64,000 nucleotides of DNA from Ostrinia nubilalis (Eukaryota; Arthropoda; Insecta; Lepidoptera; Crambidae), in contig NC_087099.1 of assembly GCF_963855985.1 (NCBI RefSeq), positions 15,778,001 through 15,842,000 on the forward strand, written 5' to 3'. The notes below the pieces were generated by a model. That model saw nothing but the letters and a program-made list of their open reading frames with translations, did not search any database and was not told where the DNA came from. The position numbers were made by a program, and so were the translations under genes. The first letter of the stretch is position 1. Each line of letters begins with the position of its first letter. Shown in pieces: positions 12,484 to 26,486 of this stretch.

Positions 12484-12705
12484 TCTATACTATAATATTA
12501 TAAATGCGAAAGTAACTCTGTCTGTCTGTCTTGCTTTCACGCCTAAACCACTGAACCAATTTTGATGAAATTTGGCATAGTTTGAGTCCCGGGAAAGGAC
12601 ATAGGATAGTTTTTATCCCGGTTTTTGAAACAGAGACGTTAGCGATAAAGTTTTTCTGTGATAGACAAATCCCACGCGGGTGAAGCCACAGCGGAAGTTT
12701 GTTAG
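12484..12705 (+). mobile_element. Degenerate Helitron-like element
   Basis: Contains TATAATATTATAAATGCGAA and AGTCCCGGGAAAGGACATAG, as at 3188-3413. The end has decayed to TTAG instead of CTAG. Confidence 0.65.
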
Positions 12706-13907
12706 TTAAAAGGTTTTCCATCATCAATAATTTAACGAAAATGTATTTTTATTCCCTCCCTCCCCTCGTACCGTTCATGTCCGTGGCCGATGGTATCGGG
12801 GTTCCTTACGATGGCTTTTATGTCGTCAATGTTGATCAGTATCAATTAAATTAAACGTCGGTTACAAACCCCAAATGAGGCTAGGGATGACTACAGCAAA
12901 ATACTGTTTCTTATGTTGTTGTACCTACTACTTTATGTAACTTAAAATTATCTGTTGGGCCGTGCAGATCTTTACTTATTTAATCTTTAATGCCACGTAA
13001 ATCACTAATACATGAGGCACACCTGATGTCTAATGCATTCTTAACTAATAAACCTTATTTAGAAAATTTTAGCTTAAAAAAACTTATTCCTGGACTTTCC
13101 AGTTATAGTGATGAATTGTAGATAAATCATTTAGGATCTGGCTAAGTCTAGCATTATTATTCTGTGGTCTAGCCTGCATCCAACAATAGACTGTTCTACT
13201 TATAATGATGACTTACAAAAGCACGAGATTTGTCTTCTCAGAATGTAGTAAACACCCGTAAAAAAAGATAGGTCCTTTGATTTTTCTCAATACAAGTAAG
13301 AATCTCGTAAGATACTCATATAAGTAAGTATAATAAATTGTCAGAACACGCAGAGGTTGGCCATTACAGGACATTAGTAGAATTGGCCCGCGGGTCGCGA
13401 CGTGAGAGGAAACCTAAGAGCCGCTACATATTACGGACTCCTTGCTTTTAGCAGCAGAAAGATACGTTCTTGAGTATTAGATTGTTTTTATGTCTCAGCT
13501 TTTGATAACTTGATGTATCGATACGCTAGGTTTTTGCTAGCTAAGGTTACTATGAGTATCAGACTTGAAACTAATATTCGTGTATTAGGCAGAGTGGGCT
13601 TTTACAGATCTGTCTATGTGGTATCAAAAATTGGTAACAGAGGTCTTCCGTCGCTCCCTAAAGATGTTCTTGTTTTTTGTATTGTTGTTATTTGTGTTGC
13701 AAAGATTTCATAGTTTCAAAGTTTTCAAAAGGCATCCTTAGGAAGGCTTCTTTTCCAAAAGGTACATTTTTGGATGTAAAAGCATGAAAATTGATTTATG
13801 AAAAATGAAATTTAGCCGAAATGGAATTGATTTATTGGTAAATTCTGTTTTAGCCGAAAGGTAAACGTATGAATCTAACACAATTTCTTCAAAATCTTAT
13901 GAAATTA
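12706..13907. other. Nothing recognised
   Basis: A+T-rich. A 67-codon frame at 13510-13713 has no recognisable domain. Confidence 0.35.
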
Positions 13908-14122
13908 CTAGCAGTGCCCGCGACTTCGTACGCGTGAAAATAATTTTTGCTCTGCACCTATATACTCGTAGCGTGATGGTATATAGCCTATAGCCTTCCT
14001 CGATAAATGGGCTATCTTACACTGAAAGAATTTTTCAAATCGGACCGGTAGTTACTGTGATTAGCGCGTTCAAGTAAACAAACAAACAAACAAACTCTTT
14101 AGCTTTATAATATTAGTATAGA
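13908..14122 (-). mobile_element. Helitron-like element, minus strand
   Basis: Reads on the minus strand from TCTATACTAATATTATAAAG to GCGGGCACTGCTAG. Near its start is an AAAC tetranucleotide run (plus strand near 14075-14095). Confidence 0.7.
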
Positions 14123-15291
14123 TTTGTAGCGGGTTCCAAAGCTTTCCCCCAGGACGATGCAACCTTCACTGCCACTGGTTGTACAAATTGTATGTATTGG
14201 ACTAATACCATACTATTGGTCTAAATGTTTGTAAGTTTGTCAAAGCTCCTAATAAAACATTGGACTTCTAAATAGTGTTTATTTAGAGCGAACAACCCTC
14301 AAAATTAAATACGCGTTGACAGTACCGAAATACCATGGATCGAAACCATTTACCATACACGGCCTTGACCTCCATGGGGTGGATTGGACCGTGATGCTCG
14401 CTTGTCACGCAATAAACAAGGAAATATTTTATGTCACGGAGAAACGTCACCATCGAGTACTTAACATTGATTTTCCGCGTGGAAAAATGTCGCTGTTGTT
14501 TTTAATCTTTGCCTTATACAAACAAACATAAACGAATGTTTTTATCAGATCAACTTGTCACTTGATCAACAACAGAAAGAAATGGTCAGGTATGACACAT
14601 TTTATATTTGAGGTAAGTAGAGCATAAGTTTATAAAATCTCGTAAGTTATTTGACGATTAGTAGGTACTTACTTAGTTACTTTATTAGTCTCTAATAAAC
14701 AAATAGAAGTAGGAATATTATTTACACTGTTAAGTAACCGAATATTACTTTTTTTTATGGGACAGGAGGCAAACGATGACCTGATGGTAGAACTCTAATC
14801 CAACTTTCAATTTTGTTTTCCAAAGCTTTGACTCTACATATTTCTATTTTGTTTTCCAAAGCATTTTTTCTTTGATAAACTACTTTTAGATATTATGTAC
14901 ATACCTACCTATAAAGTGGTTCAAGGTAGATAAGTAAGTACTTATTCACATAAATAAATATCAGATTTTCACCAAAAACATCGGTTTTTAAAAAGCACTC
15001 TAATCTCTTACGAATAGAAAACCCTTGCTAGGAAAGCGAATCGCTATTTCAACCACACCTACAAACTGAAATATGGCTTTCCACAACTATTCTAGCACAG
15101 GTACTTCCAATGTAGTTGGAATATTTCCCTGGGCAATAATAACTAGGTATAACACAGTAATACCCATCGATCACGCCCGATAGCCGAGTGACACGCAATA
15201 ACCAACAATACACGTTCGATGCTCAGGGGGACACTTCGCCGGTTTCTACATCCAATATTAAGAACGTTATGAGGGAGATATAACTTGTAAT
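14123..15291. other. No gene; SINE fragment near 14745-14800
   Basis: TTTTTATGGGACAGGAGGCA then AACGATGACCTGATGGTA marks a short piece of the SINE-like family also at 57901-58020. The rest is unassigned. Confidence 0.4.
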
Positions 15292-15715
15292 CAGGGATGT
15301 TATGGATATCCGTAACCGTAACCGAAACTTTCGGATATCCGAAATAAAAAAATATCCGAAACCGTAACCGTAACCGATTTAAAAGTTTCGGATAGTTCCG
15401 GATGTAATAGTCAGTTTAAATTATTTTTTTGTATAGCATTTTAAGTAAAGGCATAACAGCCCGATTTACCTTTATAATGCCATCTAGTATCAATTTCTTT
15501 TTATTTACTTTTTATTCGATGTAAAGTGTGCAGCCATGAATGAACCGTGTTGGACAGCTATTGCAAATTGCATTCTAAATCACAGATATCCGTAACCGTA
15601 ACCGAAACTTCCGGATATCCGAAATAAAAAAATATCCGTAACCGTAACTGAAACCTGTTATTCCTATATATGTAACCGTATCCATAACCGAAACTACATA
15701 TCCATAACATCCCTA
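15292..15715. mobile_element. hAT-like MITE rich in TAACCG repeats
   Basis: Termini are CAGGGATGTTATGGATATCC and its near inverse ATATCCATAACATCCCT. An 8-bp direct repeat CTTGTAAT at 15284-15291 and 15716-15723 is the expected hAT target-site duplication. The interior has inverted blocks of ATATCCGTAACCGTAACCG. Confidence 0.75.
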
Positions 15716-16109
15716 CTTGTAATATCAGACAGACAAACTCAATAAGTAGCTCGAGTAATATAACGCTTTATTTGTCATTAGGTACTTTCGAGAAACAAAA
15801 GGCAAAAAAAACATAATGTCCTCATTTATTGTTTACTACGAGTATACCTAACTTTAACAGTAACGATAACTGCTATGTTTTGTATGGAGTTTGACAGAAT
15901 TGTTGTAACCCAGCCTTAGACTAGCATCGAAAACATGGAGTCCATTCCTAATTAATTTCACTATGATCATTTTTATTTACGTAGTCAAAAATCTATGAAC
16001 TGCGCCTCAAACTCGTTACACCAACCAAACCAAACACAATCACCGAAAGGCACCTCAACTACGCCTAAAAATAAAATCAAACATGGCCCTACAACCTTGG
16101 TGCGCGTAC

Positions 16110-16250
16110 CAGAGCCCTGATACTACGTCGCAATAATTCGCGAATGGTACGCAATCGGCACGCTACGTGTTCGCGATCGGGCCTCACGCGCGAGGCCTCA
16201 TGCCGCGACGGCTGACGCATGCGCGGCGATAGTGGCAAGAGAGACGCGCG
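16110..16250. other. CpG-rich block
   Basis: A dense run of CG dinucleotides (for example CGCGCGAGGCCTCATGCCGC) in an otherwise A+T-rich area. It could be an unannotated promoter or an old element; nothing coding is recognised. Confidence 0.3.
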
Positions 16251-16465
16251 CGCAACGTATAGGTTCAGTAGCTAAATTAAGCTGTGAATGAAAACTTTTG
16301 TATGAAAACAGCACGCGTGCGCAACGCTAGATTCAGCACTAAAATTACGCTGTGAATTAAGACTTTGTATGAAAACAGTAGGTAAGTGTACGCAAAGCTA
16401 GGTTCAGTAGCTAAATTAAGCTGTGAATTAAGACTTTGCTATAAAAACAGTACCTACACGCGTGC
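16251..16465. repeat. Minisatellite, three units of about 70 bp
   Basis: Units begin near 16251, 16320 and 16391 with CGCAACG(C)TA or CGCAAAGCTA. Each contains TTCAG..CTAAATTA..GCTGTGAAT and AAAACAG. Confidence 0.7.
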
Positions 16466-18785
16466 GTTTGTATACGCGGTTGCGTAGCTACATTGCTGTG
16501 AAGTAGGCTTCTAAGCACGTGAAACTACACAGCAACATCTTAATTAGTTATTATAGGGGCTACTTTATAATATACATAAATACACTCCTATGTGCTATCG
16601 ACTATACCCCACTGAGGGTGGATTCAACCAAACAAGAGAAAACATTATTCGCAGAATAAATCGTCAGTTTTGACATATTTCCCATACTGAAACTGTCAAT
16701 GTGCCAGTTATACCAGGACTTATTCTCGGATAAAAGTTTGGTCAAATCGGGCCTGAAGCGCTTAAACTCTACCTAACAATATTGCATGGTTACCTACTGA
16801 TGGTGTAGTACTACGAAATTATGTATGGATTAGTGTAACGACATGTCTGAAATGAAAGTCTATTCTTTTAGGCTTTCCACGTTTTCCTATGCATAAGATT
16901 TTGCACAATAAACAAAACCTCGTGCAATTGATGATTTTATATTTAGAGATACGTTTAGCAATTGGTGTCTTATCTTACGCACCTTCCCTAAAAATACAGT
17001 GTACTAAGATGACCCTAAGCTTGAATCTAACTGTAAGTGAAATGGGCAATTAGAATTAGAGAAATATTCAGATTGTTAGTACTTTTCTCGAGTGAAAACC
17101 ATAAAATCACAAGCGGTAGCATAAGACCGCGTAACATTTTATTTCTTTTGTCTCGATTCGCGGTTCTTGTAGATGTAAACAAAGTTTTCGAGCTTACATA
17201 ACGAGCGAAGTCCGTTCCGTCTCCACGCCGGCCAAGGGAACCCCAAATTGTTACAATAAATTAACTGGTAACCGATAAGTGTTCGCCAAGATCCGCGAGT
17301 TTTACAAATTTTATAATTCAGTTGTAAACGACTTGTTTACTGCTGATAGCTCTACTGTAAAGTCTCGATTCTAAAGCTTTTTACTATCTCTATATTTATT
17401 TATTTTATTTAAGGCACACCTACAGAGAACAAACAATAACATTTGACACAAAATAATACAATATTAAGTCTGAACTTCCGAATTCTGACATGATTCTTCA
17501 GTAGTAGAATTTCTTTATTTCTAACATCCGTAATTATAAAGACTAAAGTATTATGTAGAATTTCTTTATTTCTAACAGCCGTAATAATAAATAGTAAGAT
17601 ATTTTGTAATGTTACTTAATATTCATTTGGTCCCCTTTCATTACAGGGAAATTAGCATTCGACAGAATAAACATTTTGCTGATGAACTCTGCCTTATCTT
17701 TAATCATTAATTAATCACATTATCTGTAAAATAGAGACCGCCTTTGTCACAAACTAGTCTCAGAATTGGGCCCTTTATACCTACACTGTTTCCCTACACA
17801 TGATGGAACATGTGGCGGCGTGGGCCATGACCCACAAATGTCCAACTGTGGCCGTCTGGGCCGTGACCCAAAATAGGCACATCTTCTCCTAATTGAAGAA
17901 TAAACTGGTTATAGCAGGTTGATATGGGCGGCCAATTATCAGCATATACGCACCACTTATCCCTAAATACTTATGGGTATTGTTCTATCGATTACCTAGT
18001 CTTAAACTACGTAGAGCATAAACGTGACTGACTACACAATTTTCATCTAGCAGCTTCCTGCATGATGATGTGTATAAGTCACATGTAACTTTTCAAAAAG
18101 TCAAGAAAAGATAATCCAGTAGGTATTATAACTAGCACGGAGTTGCACGTGTCCTAAAGAGTGATGAAAGAATCATAAAGAACACTTGGAATGTCGTAAA
18201 GCCAAAAAAAAACTCAAATTTTCCACGTAAATACAACAAAGGAAAACTCCCTCTGTTATTTCATCAATTTAATATTACATCTACGAAGTCTTCCACGTTC
18301 TCCAAATAATGACAGGGTACAAACCCTTTGGCCTCCTTTGACTTCGTAATTTATAGGTTCTTGGAACCATGCTCACATAACAGTTTGTAGGAGGAAAAGC
18401 GACGTATTTAGTTTAGGAAATTGCCTTCTGCCAACAAATGAACCGGCAAAGATAAAGCATGAGTACAGGTGTCAATGAACTACGCGTAATTTGATGCCTA
18501 CCCGTAAGAGGCCCTTGAGTGAGGCTCCCACTAAGTTTCAGTGTTTTAGGCTCTAACTGGCTGTAACACTCATCCTGATAGTGTGAGGGGGAAAAAGGCG
18601 TTATGTATAAAGCTAAATTGTTTCTTGAAGTAAAATGTGGAGTCCCTTTACTTTAGAATAAAGTTAAACAAATTTGAACAACTAAACATTTGCAATTTTA
18701 TTAAAAAATTGTTATAATAAAAAGATTTTATACATTTGTACAAAATTAAGTCCCAATATTTAAGAATCAATTAATTCGTGTTAAA
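16466..18785. other. No gene; 51-bp tandem duplication at 17504-17605
   Basis: GTAGAATTTCTTTATTTCTA occurs at 17504 and again at 17555, giving a two-unit tandem duplication. The rest is A+T-rich with no recognisable exon. Confidence 0.4.
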
Positions 18786-18968
18786 TTAGCTATCATCTAT
18801 CACAAAGGTACATTGACGATTGAATAATAAAACAAATGCCATCGTTAAGCCAACCAACCCTAACAAGCCTCTCACACGACCGAATCCAAAATACACGGCG
18901 TACGTAATCTTTGGAATTGTTTTCCGACTTCTAAATTCGTCTAGCAAAGCCCAAGGCCGTGCTCGCAG
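18786..18968 (-). CDS. Unassigned short open frame with a membrane-like C-terminus
   Basis: The frame reads LRARPWALLDEFRSRKTIPK then ITYAVYFGFGRVRGLLGLVG and a hydrophobic run LTMAFVLLF ending FVIDDS and stop. The start is unclear, and an upstream intron acceptor is possible but not proven. The balanced composition is less chance-like than its neighbours, but I recognise no family. It could be a terminal exon, a pseudogene relic or noise. Confidence 0.2.
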   Translation of the reverse strand: MRARPWALLDEFRSRKTIPKITYAVYFGFGRVRGLLGLVGLTMAFVLLFNRQCTFVIDDS

Positions 18969-19008
18969 CACGCCTGTGCGTAAGCTGGCAGAAAAAACTC
19001 TTCATTAA

Positions 19009-20469
19009 CGACATGACGTAGGGCCAAAGATAAATAGCGTAGATGTGTCATTATTTATTGGAATGGAAAGTCAAATCAATATTCAAAGCTGTTTGCAGTA
19101 TTTGCTTTATGATTCACACTGAAAACTCAAGACAACTTGTACAACTTGTACAAGGACTTGATACAAATATTTTCATGTGAAAGCATTAGTTAAACTTTCT
19201 TACCAAGCCGATTTATATGAACTTTTTAAATAGCTGAAATGTACAGGTACTACACAACGAATCTATATACTCATACTTAGCTCTTAAAACTCAATGCAGT
19301 GACCTAGGTTCTGGCATAAGTTTTTATTATTTCAGAAACATTACGTAAGAAAACAAACATGTTCACATAATTTATTGTGTAAACCAGTAAATTAATGCCA
19401 TGTTTAAAACTTTTTTGTATTTCTTCTATGTCATAAAAGATGAATTACTCCGATTTGATTGTTCCATGAATAACAATGTGTGAATTATTATATTTTGCAT
19501 TAAATTTTTATATGACAGTAGACAATTTAGTTACTTCCTCATTACACAGAGTAGGCACAACTACACCATCAGTAGGTAACCTTTGTATACCAACATGAAG
19601 AAATAAACAATTTGAATTTAGGCACAATCCGCGTGCTCTCTGCTAATTAAAACGTGTTTACTTCATAGTCTATGGCGCGGTCGATGGCCGGGGCCGCAAC
19701 TTCTGGGCTGGCACAGACTGACAGACGTGTAAACCTTTCTTAGTTGATAGATAAAGTAATTAATGTTGGATAGTATCGATACAGCAAACAACTCGAGCTG
19801 TGAGTAACCCGGGTTCTGGAACTCTGATTCATGAGTTTGTCTGGATAGATTTAGTTGGGTGAGATGAGAACAAACACCTAATATCCTTGGACATTTTACA
19901 CAACGCCAATTACCTAAACCTAAACTACACATAATATAAACTCCTAAACCGATACAAACAAATATGTTCATTGTTCATGCATACAAATGTCGAACCAATG
20001 ACAAATTGAATTATTGTCCAGTACCTCAACTACTACTAGGTTGTCGTCAATTTGCTAACTAATTTGATCTTACGTTAAATGTTCCTGAATTATAAACATT
20101 TTCAGGATACTTCATTAGAAATGTAATTACACAGAATATAATATAGCTAATTATGGCCTTGAGAACAAATTCGCAGAAAATTAGGTATTATACTTGAGAT
20201 TACTAGGAATTACCATTTTCCTCTGTTCTTTGATTAGTTAAGAATTTTTCCAAGAAAGACTTTTTCTGCGTCCAAATTGGGAAACTAAAATATTAGTTGT
20301 AGTACAGTCAACTTCTACAAAGAACTTTATATCAATTAAATTGAATCCTCTTTACATTCTGTAATTTTATGAAAATTACATAGCTCTGTAAAATCTGGTA
20401 TCCAGTTTGAACAACACGGGTTCTTTTGTAATTTGTTCGTGTAGAAAGAACGCCAATCTCTACATTTCA
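19009..20469. other. Nothing recognised
   Basis: A+T-rich sequence without convincing exons or element ends. Confidence 0.35.
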
Positions 20470-20690
20470 AGTTTGTTAATCTCAATGGATGGCTCAAACT
20501 TGGAGTGCAAGTGTGGTATTGTTCCCCAGTCGACGAAGCACATGATGTCGTGCCCTGCGTGCCCAAGCAACTGCACGCAGGAAGATTTAATGAAGGCTAC
20601 TGACAACGCCAGTCTTGTGGCGGAGTTTTGGGCTGACGCTGTGTAGGTTTGTTGTCGACACGACAAGAAGAAGAAGAAGTTTGTTAATCA
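20470..20690 (+). pseudogene. LINE C-terminal fragment with zinc-knuckle-like Cys motif
   Basis: The frame reads ECKCGIVPQSTKHMMSCPAC then PSNCTQEDLMKATDNASLVA and EFWADAV stop, followed by an (AAG)n tail. The spaced Cys/His pattern and EDL..A...VA.FW ending are common at the C-terminus of lepidopteran non-LTR retrotransposon polyproteins. Confidence 0.65.
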
Positions 20691-21665
20691 TTCACTTTCA
20701 TACCAACATCTTTCCATAAGTGAGAGACAGATAGATACTTAGAGAAACCACGTTAAGGAATTCAGCTGAATTGTAATTCCAAGGCATCTATTTGAACTTT
20801 TGATTAAATTTCAGGGCCCTAAAGAGTGTCCATACCTCGGGGACTACCCAACTTGTCAGAAGCCTAAATGCGGTTTCTAGTTTTGATAATGGAGGCTTTA
20901 ACCCTTATTTCATTTTGCCTTGTCCATCGCAGGGTTTGGAAAGGCTTGGCATTCAAAGGGTCTATACCTAAATTTGAACATATTTAGCGGCTGCTCTATT
21001 ATTGACACAGGTTAAAATGTTGTTGAATTTATATAGACCTCAATAGACTTACCCATACAATTTTGATACGTAAAGTACATACTTAAATTGTATATTTGTG
21101 ACAGCCTCTTAGTAACAAGCCGGGCCCTATTAATGCATTGACCTCATTGAACTAAGCAATTGATGAAGGGCCAATATGGGACCATTGAAACTATCCAAGG
21201 ACCTATACTCGGCGACCAATGATAAAGAATATGAACAGTTGATATTGATGTTTGAATGTCTTCTTCTTCTTATATTCTTTTATCAAATTCATCAAAAATT
21301 ATACACTCAACTACCTCCTCTTAGGCTTATTCTTTCTATTAAGTCATGAAAATAGTGTGCGAGAAGAAAAAAATGTGTAACACCTACTGTAACGGTATGT
21401 AAACCCACGTTCGCAAATAAAATTGATTTGATTTTGATCGGATTTGATTCTATCATTTCTATTAAAAAGTACAAAGCTCTATCACTTAATACTGAGCTTT
21501 CATCTCTATAATAACGTCATAGGGATATGTATCTACATAAACAAGCAACCAAGTTATAACTCTACATCGAATAGGGGATCTATTTACCAACTTATATCCT
21601 TAAGGGCTTGACTGTTTCCAGAAACTTCGCAAAGTAAGTGTAACGTTACTAACATTATAACTTAT
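20691..21665. other. No gene; possible LINE 3' tail at 21340-21445
   Basis: Around 21400-21440, GCAAATAAAATTGATTTGAT and TTTGATCGGATTTGATTC resemble a LINE end with a TTGATT-type tail. The rest is unassigned. Confidence 0.35.
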
Positions 21666-21917
21666 ATGTACTACATAATATTATAAAACTGAAGAGTTTG
21701 TTTATTTGTTTGGTTGAACGCGAATATCTCAGAAAGTACTGGTCCAATTTGAAAGATTATTTTTGTGTTGGATAGCCTTTCAACGAGAAAGGCTTTAGGC
21801 TATATAATATCACCCTACAGCCAATAGGGGCGGAGCAGAAAAAAAAAACGTTGCAAAAACGGGAAATATTATTCAAACTATTATCACGCGTACCTACGAA
21901 GTCGCGGGAACAGCTAG
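21666..21917 (+). mobile_element. Helitron-like element ending CTAG
   Basis: Contains ACTGAAGAGTTTGTTTATTT and AGTACTGGTCCAATTTGAAA and ends GTCGCGGGAACAGCTAG before T. The 5' end has decayed. Confidence 0.65.
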
Positions 21918-24900
21918 TAAGTTATAACTAAGGATATGCAGAATTTACAAACAATTGAGAAATCCGAGGGTAATCGAATTGGCAGTAACCATAACCAATA
22001 TAACCATATCGATATGGTTCACATTATTATAACGACCGACGATTTTACATGGTAATGGCTGACTGTTTCACGATTATAATACGCAATATTAGAGAGTAGA
22101 GTCATATTGGGATATTAAAGAAATACTCGTAGTAAAGTTGACAGCCCATATTAGACTCAGACTATAGATTCTTATTGCAAAATCGAACTTCTTACAATCA
22201 CATAAGATTGTGCTGAGTTTTATTAATCTTTTTTCAATGAATCACACTAAATAGTAATAAAACTACTACTAAATACTTGAGCTAGATGATCCCATTATCC
22301 GCGTCATTTGATTTGTGTTGAAAAAATACAAATAACTAATATATTTTGAAGAGATATTATGTTGCTTAATTGGGCTTTCTAATCCAAGTAAATGTATCTC
22401 GTACTTTAGCGAAATAATTAATTGAAGACGAAAAATCATACTTAATGAGCACAACACTTTTATAATACTTAAATAAAAACCTAATTCCTAATGGTTGTGT
22501 AGGTATACTAGGTAAGGTAGCTATATGTATAGTAGATATTTTATGTAGATAATTATTGTAACTTAAAAAAACAAAATCCATTCAAGCTACTTCTTGAAAA
22601 AAGTGTGACAAATCGTAAAACGTCAAAATAAGTAATACATAACATGACGTATACCGGTTAAAACTAGTTTTCAAAAGCACCGGTCGTCGACAACAAAAAC
22701 AAAAAGTATTTTTTAACAAAACAACAAAATGTCCGTGTCTCAATCTCGAGCCTTGTTTATCATAATACTAACGTTTCGCTAACAAGTATCGTTCCCACAG
22801 AATTTTTCCTAATTCTCAAACGCTCAATAGAGGCCCAAAACGTCTTACTGTGGACTTGTTTTGAACCTGATTTTGCACAATTCCGGCCCCATGATCTTGA
22901 GTAGACCTGTCTGTCTGTATGCCACTAGTGAAAAGCGTTAGCCAAAACTTCTATCGATAAAAACAATCTATTATTGTGGAGCAAGTTATACTTATTTGGG
23001 ACGTTTATAAGTGCCCCGAATGTTTGTGTCGTATGATAATTCAGATATTTAGCGCACAAATTAAGGTATGCGAACATTAAGGTCCAGTCACTGTTTTCTG
23101 TAGTCGCCTCACACAGAGCCAGGAATGTTAATGATTGTTTCATTGCACGTAATGAGTGGACCGGCCGGATGCGGTGTCCTGTGCTGTGCGTTAGTGCGTA
23201 CTAAGTACATGATAAACAGAATCCTTGTGTTTCATTACTATTACTACTATTCTACTAAACATAGCTATTAATATTTAGGTTATGTATAGAGTTAACGTGT
23301 TACGCTTCTTCTTATAACACAATTATCCGAATTAGTATTGCTCTTGGATTGAAAACATCAATTAGAAACTGAAAAGGATGTTGTGCTAATGAATTGTTAT
23401 TTCGGATCAACGTCTTAATTGCTTGGGTAATTAAACTGCCTACTAGTCAATGTTGAAATTCTCTAGTTTTTGTGCAGTTAATTAAAATTTAGGAGTTTAT
23501 TCCACTTTATTGTTTCAGCCTACCCTTAATTCAAGTCTGAATGAAGAACAGGGAAATATAAACGTAACGAATGCGTTCTCAATTTGACGTAGTAGTTTTT
23601 ACATACAAATTGATGCTCTCAGCCATTTAATCTGTTCATCTTTTGATTCATTCAAGTAATTTTTCGCGTGGGCATGACGAGCTTCACGATGTTTCTAAAA
23701 ACGTAGGTATTTTAACAAGTTTTGTTTTTGTGCTTTTGTAATACCTACAGCGTTGAGTGGTTCGAATTTTTTACTAAATTTAACTTTGAAACGACAAAAA
23801 TAATTGTTCTTCTGAGAAAGTAGTTCTAAATGTTCCTACGACTGAGTGAAAGTTTTTACAATTGACTGAAAGGGCAGCAAATGGTAATTACTGTTTAATC
23901 GGCTGTTTGATTAAAAGGTGAAAGTATGTATTACTTTTTGCTTGACTACCTTCAAAGAAATTTAGTGCCTATTACTATGTTAAACTTCAATAGTCATTAA
24001 ATACAACTGAACCTCGCAACAGCTCGCCCAGCCAATGAAGTTTAAAATCGTTTATTTCTTTCAAAGTTCTCGCAGTTGTTTGTGAGACTCATGCTTGAAC
24101 CAATCTGACTGATTGTTTAACTGAACATTATCATGTTCGCTGTCAATACAGTCAATGCCTATAGCAATATTATTATTATTAATACAGCCTCTGGCTCTTA
24201 CAGAATCTTCACAGATCATTACCGCAGCGAGATTTAGTACTCTATCATTAGATAATAGATTTATTTACAGAGGACAAAACCAAACACGTGTAACCTCCCG
24301 GTTCAAGACGACCAATTTATTTTAGGCCCTACAAACAGTATTTGATAAATGTGGTAGTTTAGCCACAAATTGCGAAATAAATGTACTTAGAACTGATTTC
24401 AGTGCTTAGATAAAAATATTATGATTTGCGACAAATAAACCAATGGCCTTTACGTCTCTTGGAGACAATTTATTACAGTGCTTAGGAGACAACTTTCGGT
24501 GGCTAAACAGCCCAATTGGAAAGTGGCATAACTCTCCCATAGGAAAAATTAGCACACAAAATTATACTTAATTTATTTGTTTCTGGAATACACAATTTAG
24601 GCCTTTGCCCGAGTGACGGTTATTTGTTAGATAAAAGATTTAACCCAAATCCAGCAAAAACACCGTTCTGAAATTATTTTTACTATAAATAAAAATTTTA
24701 TACCCCTAAATTGAGAAAGGGATACTAACTTTCATCTCTTCTTTCACTGCGTTTAAGATTTTTACGATAAGTGATTGAAGGCTAGGTTCTAGAAGGAAGG
24801 TCCAATGGTCTATCTCTACGAATTCATCAAAGGCAGATTGAAGGTTTAGACGTGACAATGAAACAAACACTAAGAGGATGCGTGTCGTGATAAAATCATA

Positions 24901-26486
24901 TCGAAGATTTTAGACGACAAATGGGTAATATCGACAAAATGGCGCGATAAAAGCTAATCGCCCCGCGCATTCTTCAGGCCTACAGCTCTGTAAATTATCA
25001 GAAAAATAATAAAATATTAATCGATATCGATAACGATTCTCAAAACCGCGCATCCTTAACTTAAATACATCTCTCGAAAGCTGAATGGAAGTGTGCCACT
25101 TTGTCCTTGGACGCACTTTATTATGCATTAGATTTGAACATAATGCTGTCTGTCTGTGGGTCCTTACCGCGATTATATCCTTCGTCTCATGGCTTAAAAT
25201 TTAAAGCTTCACGCGCAATTTAACAAGAATTTATAATTTTTAAATATTGACAGGCAGGATACTGAATGTCTTAAGAATTTTGAAAATATTACTAAGTAAT
25301 CAATGCATATTCATCGTTTTCTTTGTTTAGCAAACGATTTGCGTAAAATGAAGGAAAAGCCTTGTATTTTTGTTCAATGATGAAAATATGTAGAAATCTA
25401 ACACTACTATGTATTTCACCTTCAAAGTAAAACTGATAAAACAGACAAAAAAGAAAGTTGAGATAAAATGGCATTGTAGTACAACCAGGCATAAATTAAA
25501 ATACTACAAAAGTAACTGACTGTTAGAAAGAGGAAGTTTGGTATCTTACAACTTTAAAATAAACATGAAGTTTTTGCCTTTGAGCGAATCTCGGAAACTT
25601 TAGGCTCTCCGTGTTACGTCATTGTCGCCACTTTACGAGGTTTGTAAACAAAGTAGTAAAATGGGTTTGGCTTTCAATTTTGGGATAAGTTATTAACAAG
25701 AAAATAACTTACTACCTACACTTTTCGAGAAAGACCTAACGGGGAAGATTTGTGTCTATACATTATTTTCACTTGAACAATTCGCAAGCAGCGCTCTTGG
25801 TTGCTTTTGATAGAGAAATAATATTAAATCTGCTACTCATTAACCAATGGATGAACATTTTGACCGTATTTATTTATTACAATTCAGTTTAGGTACGTTA
25901 AGTTTTACGCCGAATAATATCGTTACCTACTACGCTTATTCTCATACCGCCCTAGGAAGGTTTAGACTGTTATAAGAATACTGAAATAAACTCCTAAAAT
26001 ACACATACTCATTACTAATCTTCTTATTAAGCATTTTCTTACTGACAATGAGAGATACGTAACTACACATGGAATTACGAAATCAAGATCTTACGAGGAC
26101 AAAAGACTCATCCCAGATTCTTATTTTTTGTCTCGACACTTTCTCCGTGTGAACAGGCACTTCTACAAGATTGTACTGAGCTTGTTGCTAAGCAAATTGA
26201 CGTATTCAAAGCACGATTGGACCTACCATAAGATAAACCCAGTAACCAAGCACTAAATCCAATAACCATTCAACCCACAACAATGGAACCGGCCCATAGC
26301 GATGCTGTCTCCAAGGGCCGACCCCTTAGGTTAGGTCAGGGTCAGCACGGCCCCCAAACTGAATGCATGCGCGTCCCCTCTGAGGGTTCAGATACATGAA
26401 TAAGTTGTGATACAAAAAGATCGGGGAGAACAGAGGGTTGAATACGTACACAGCTGATTTGAACACAGGTTTTAATGTTTTTGAAA
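21918..26486. other. 4.5 kb without recognised features
   Basis: A+T-rich, with only short open frames (62-72 codons) that look like chance. No clear inverted-repeat element or LINE frame was found on either strand. Confidence 0.35.

Noticed and set aside
15178..15232. tRNA-like boxes (TAGCCGAGTG and GTTCGATGCTC)
   Set aside because: The spacing is too short for a tRNA and no acceptor stem can be paired.
15300..15700. TAACCG repeats as an interstitial telomere
   Set aside because: Insect telomeres are usually TTAGG, and the repeats are bounded by hAT-type termini with an 8-bp duplication.
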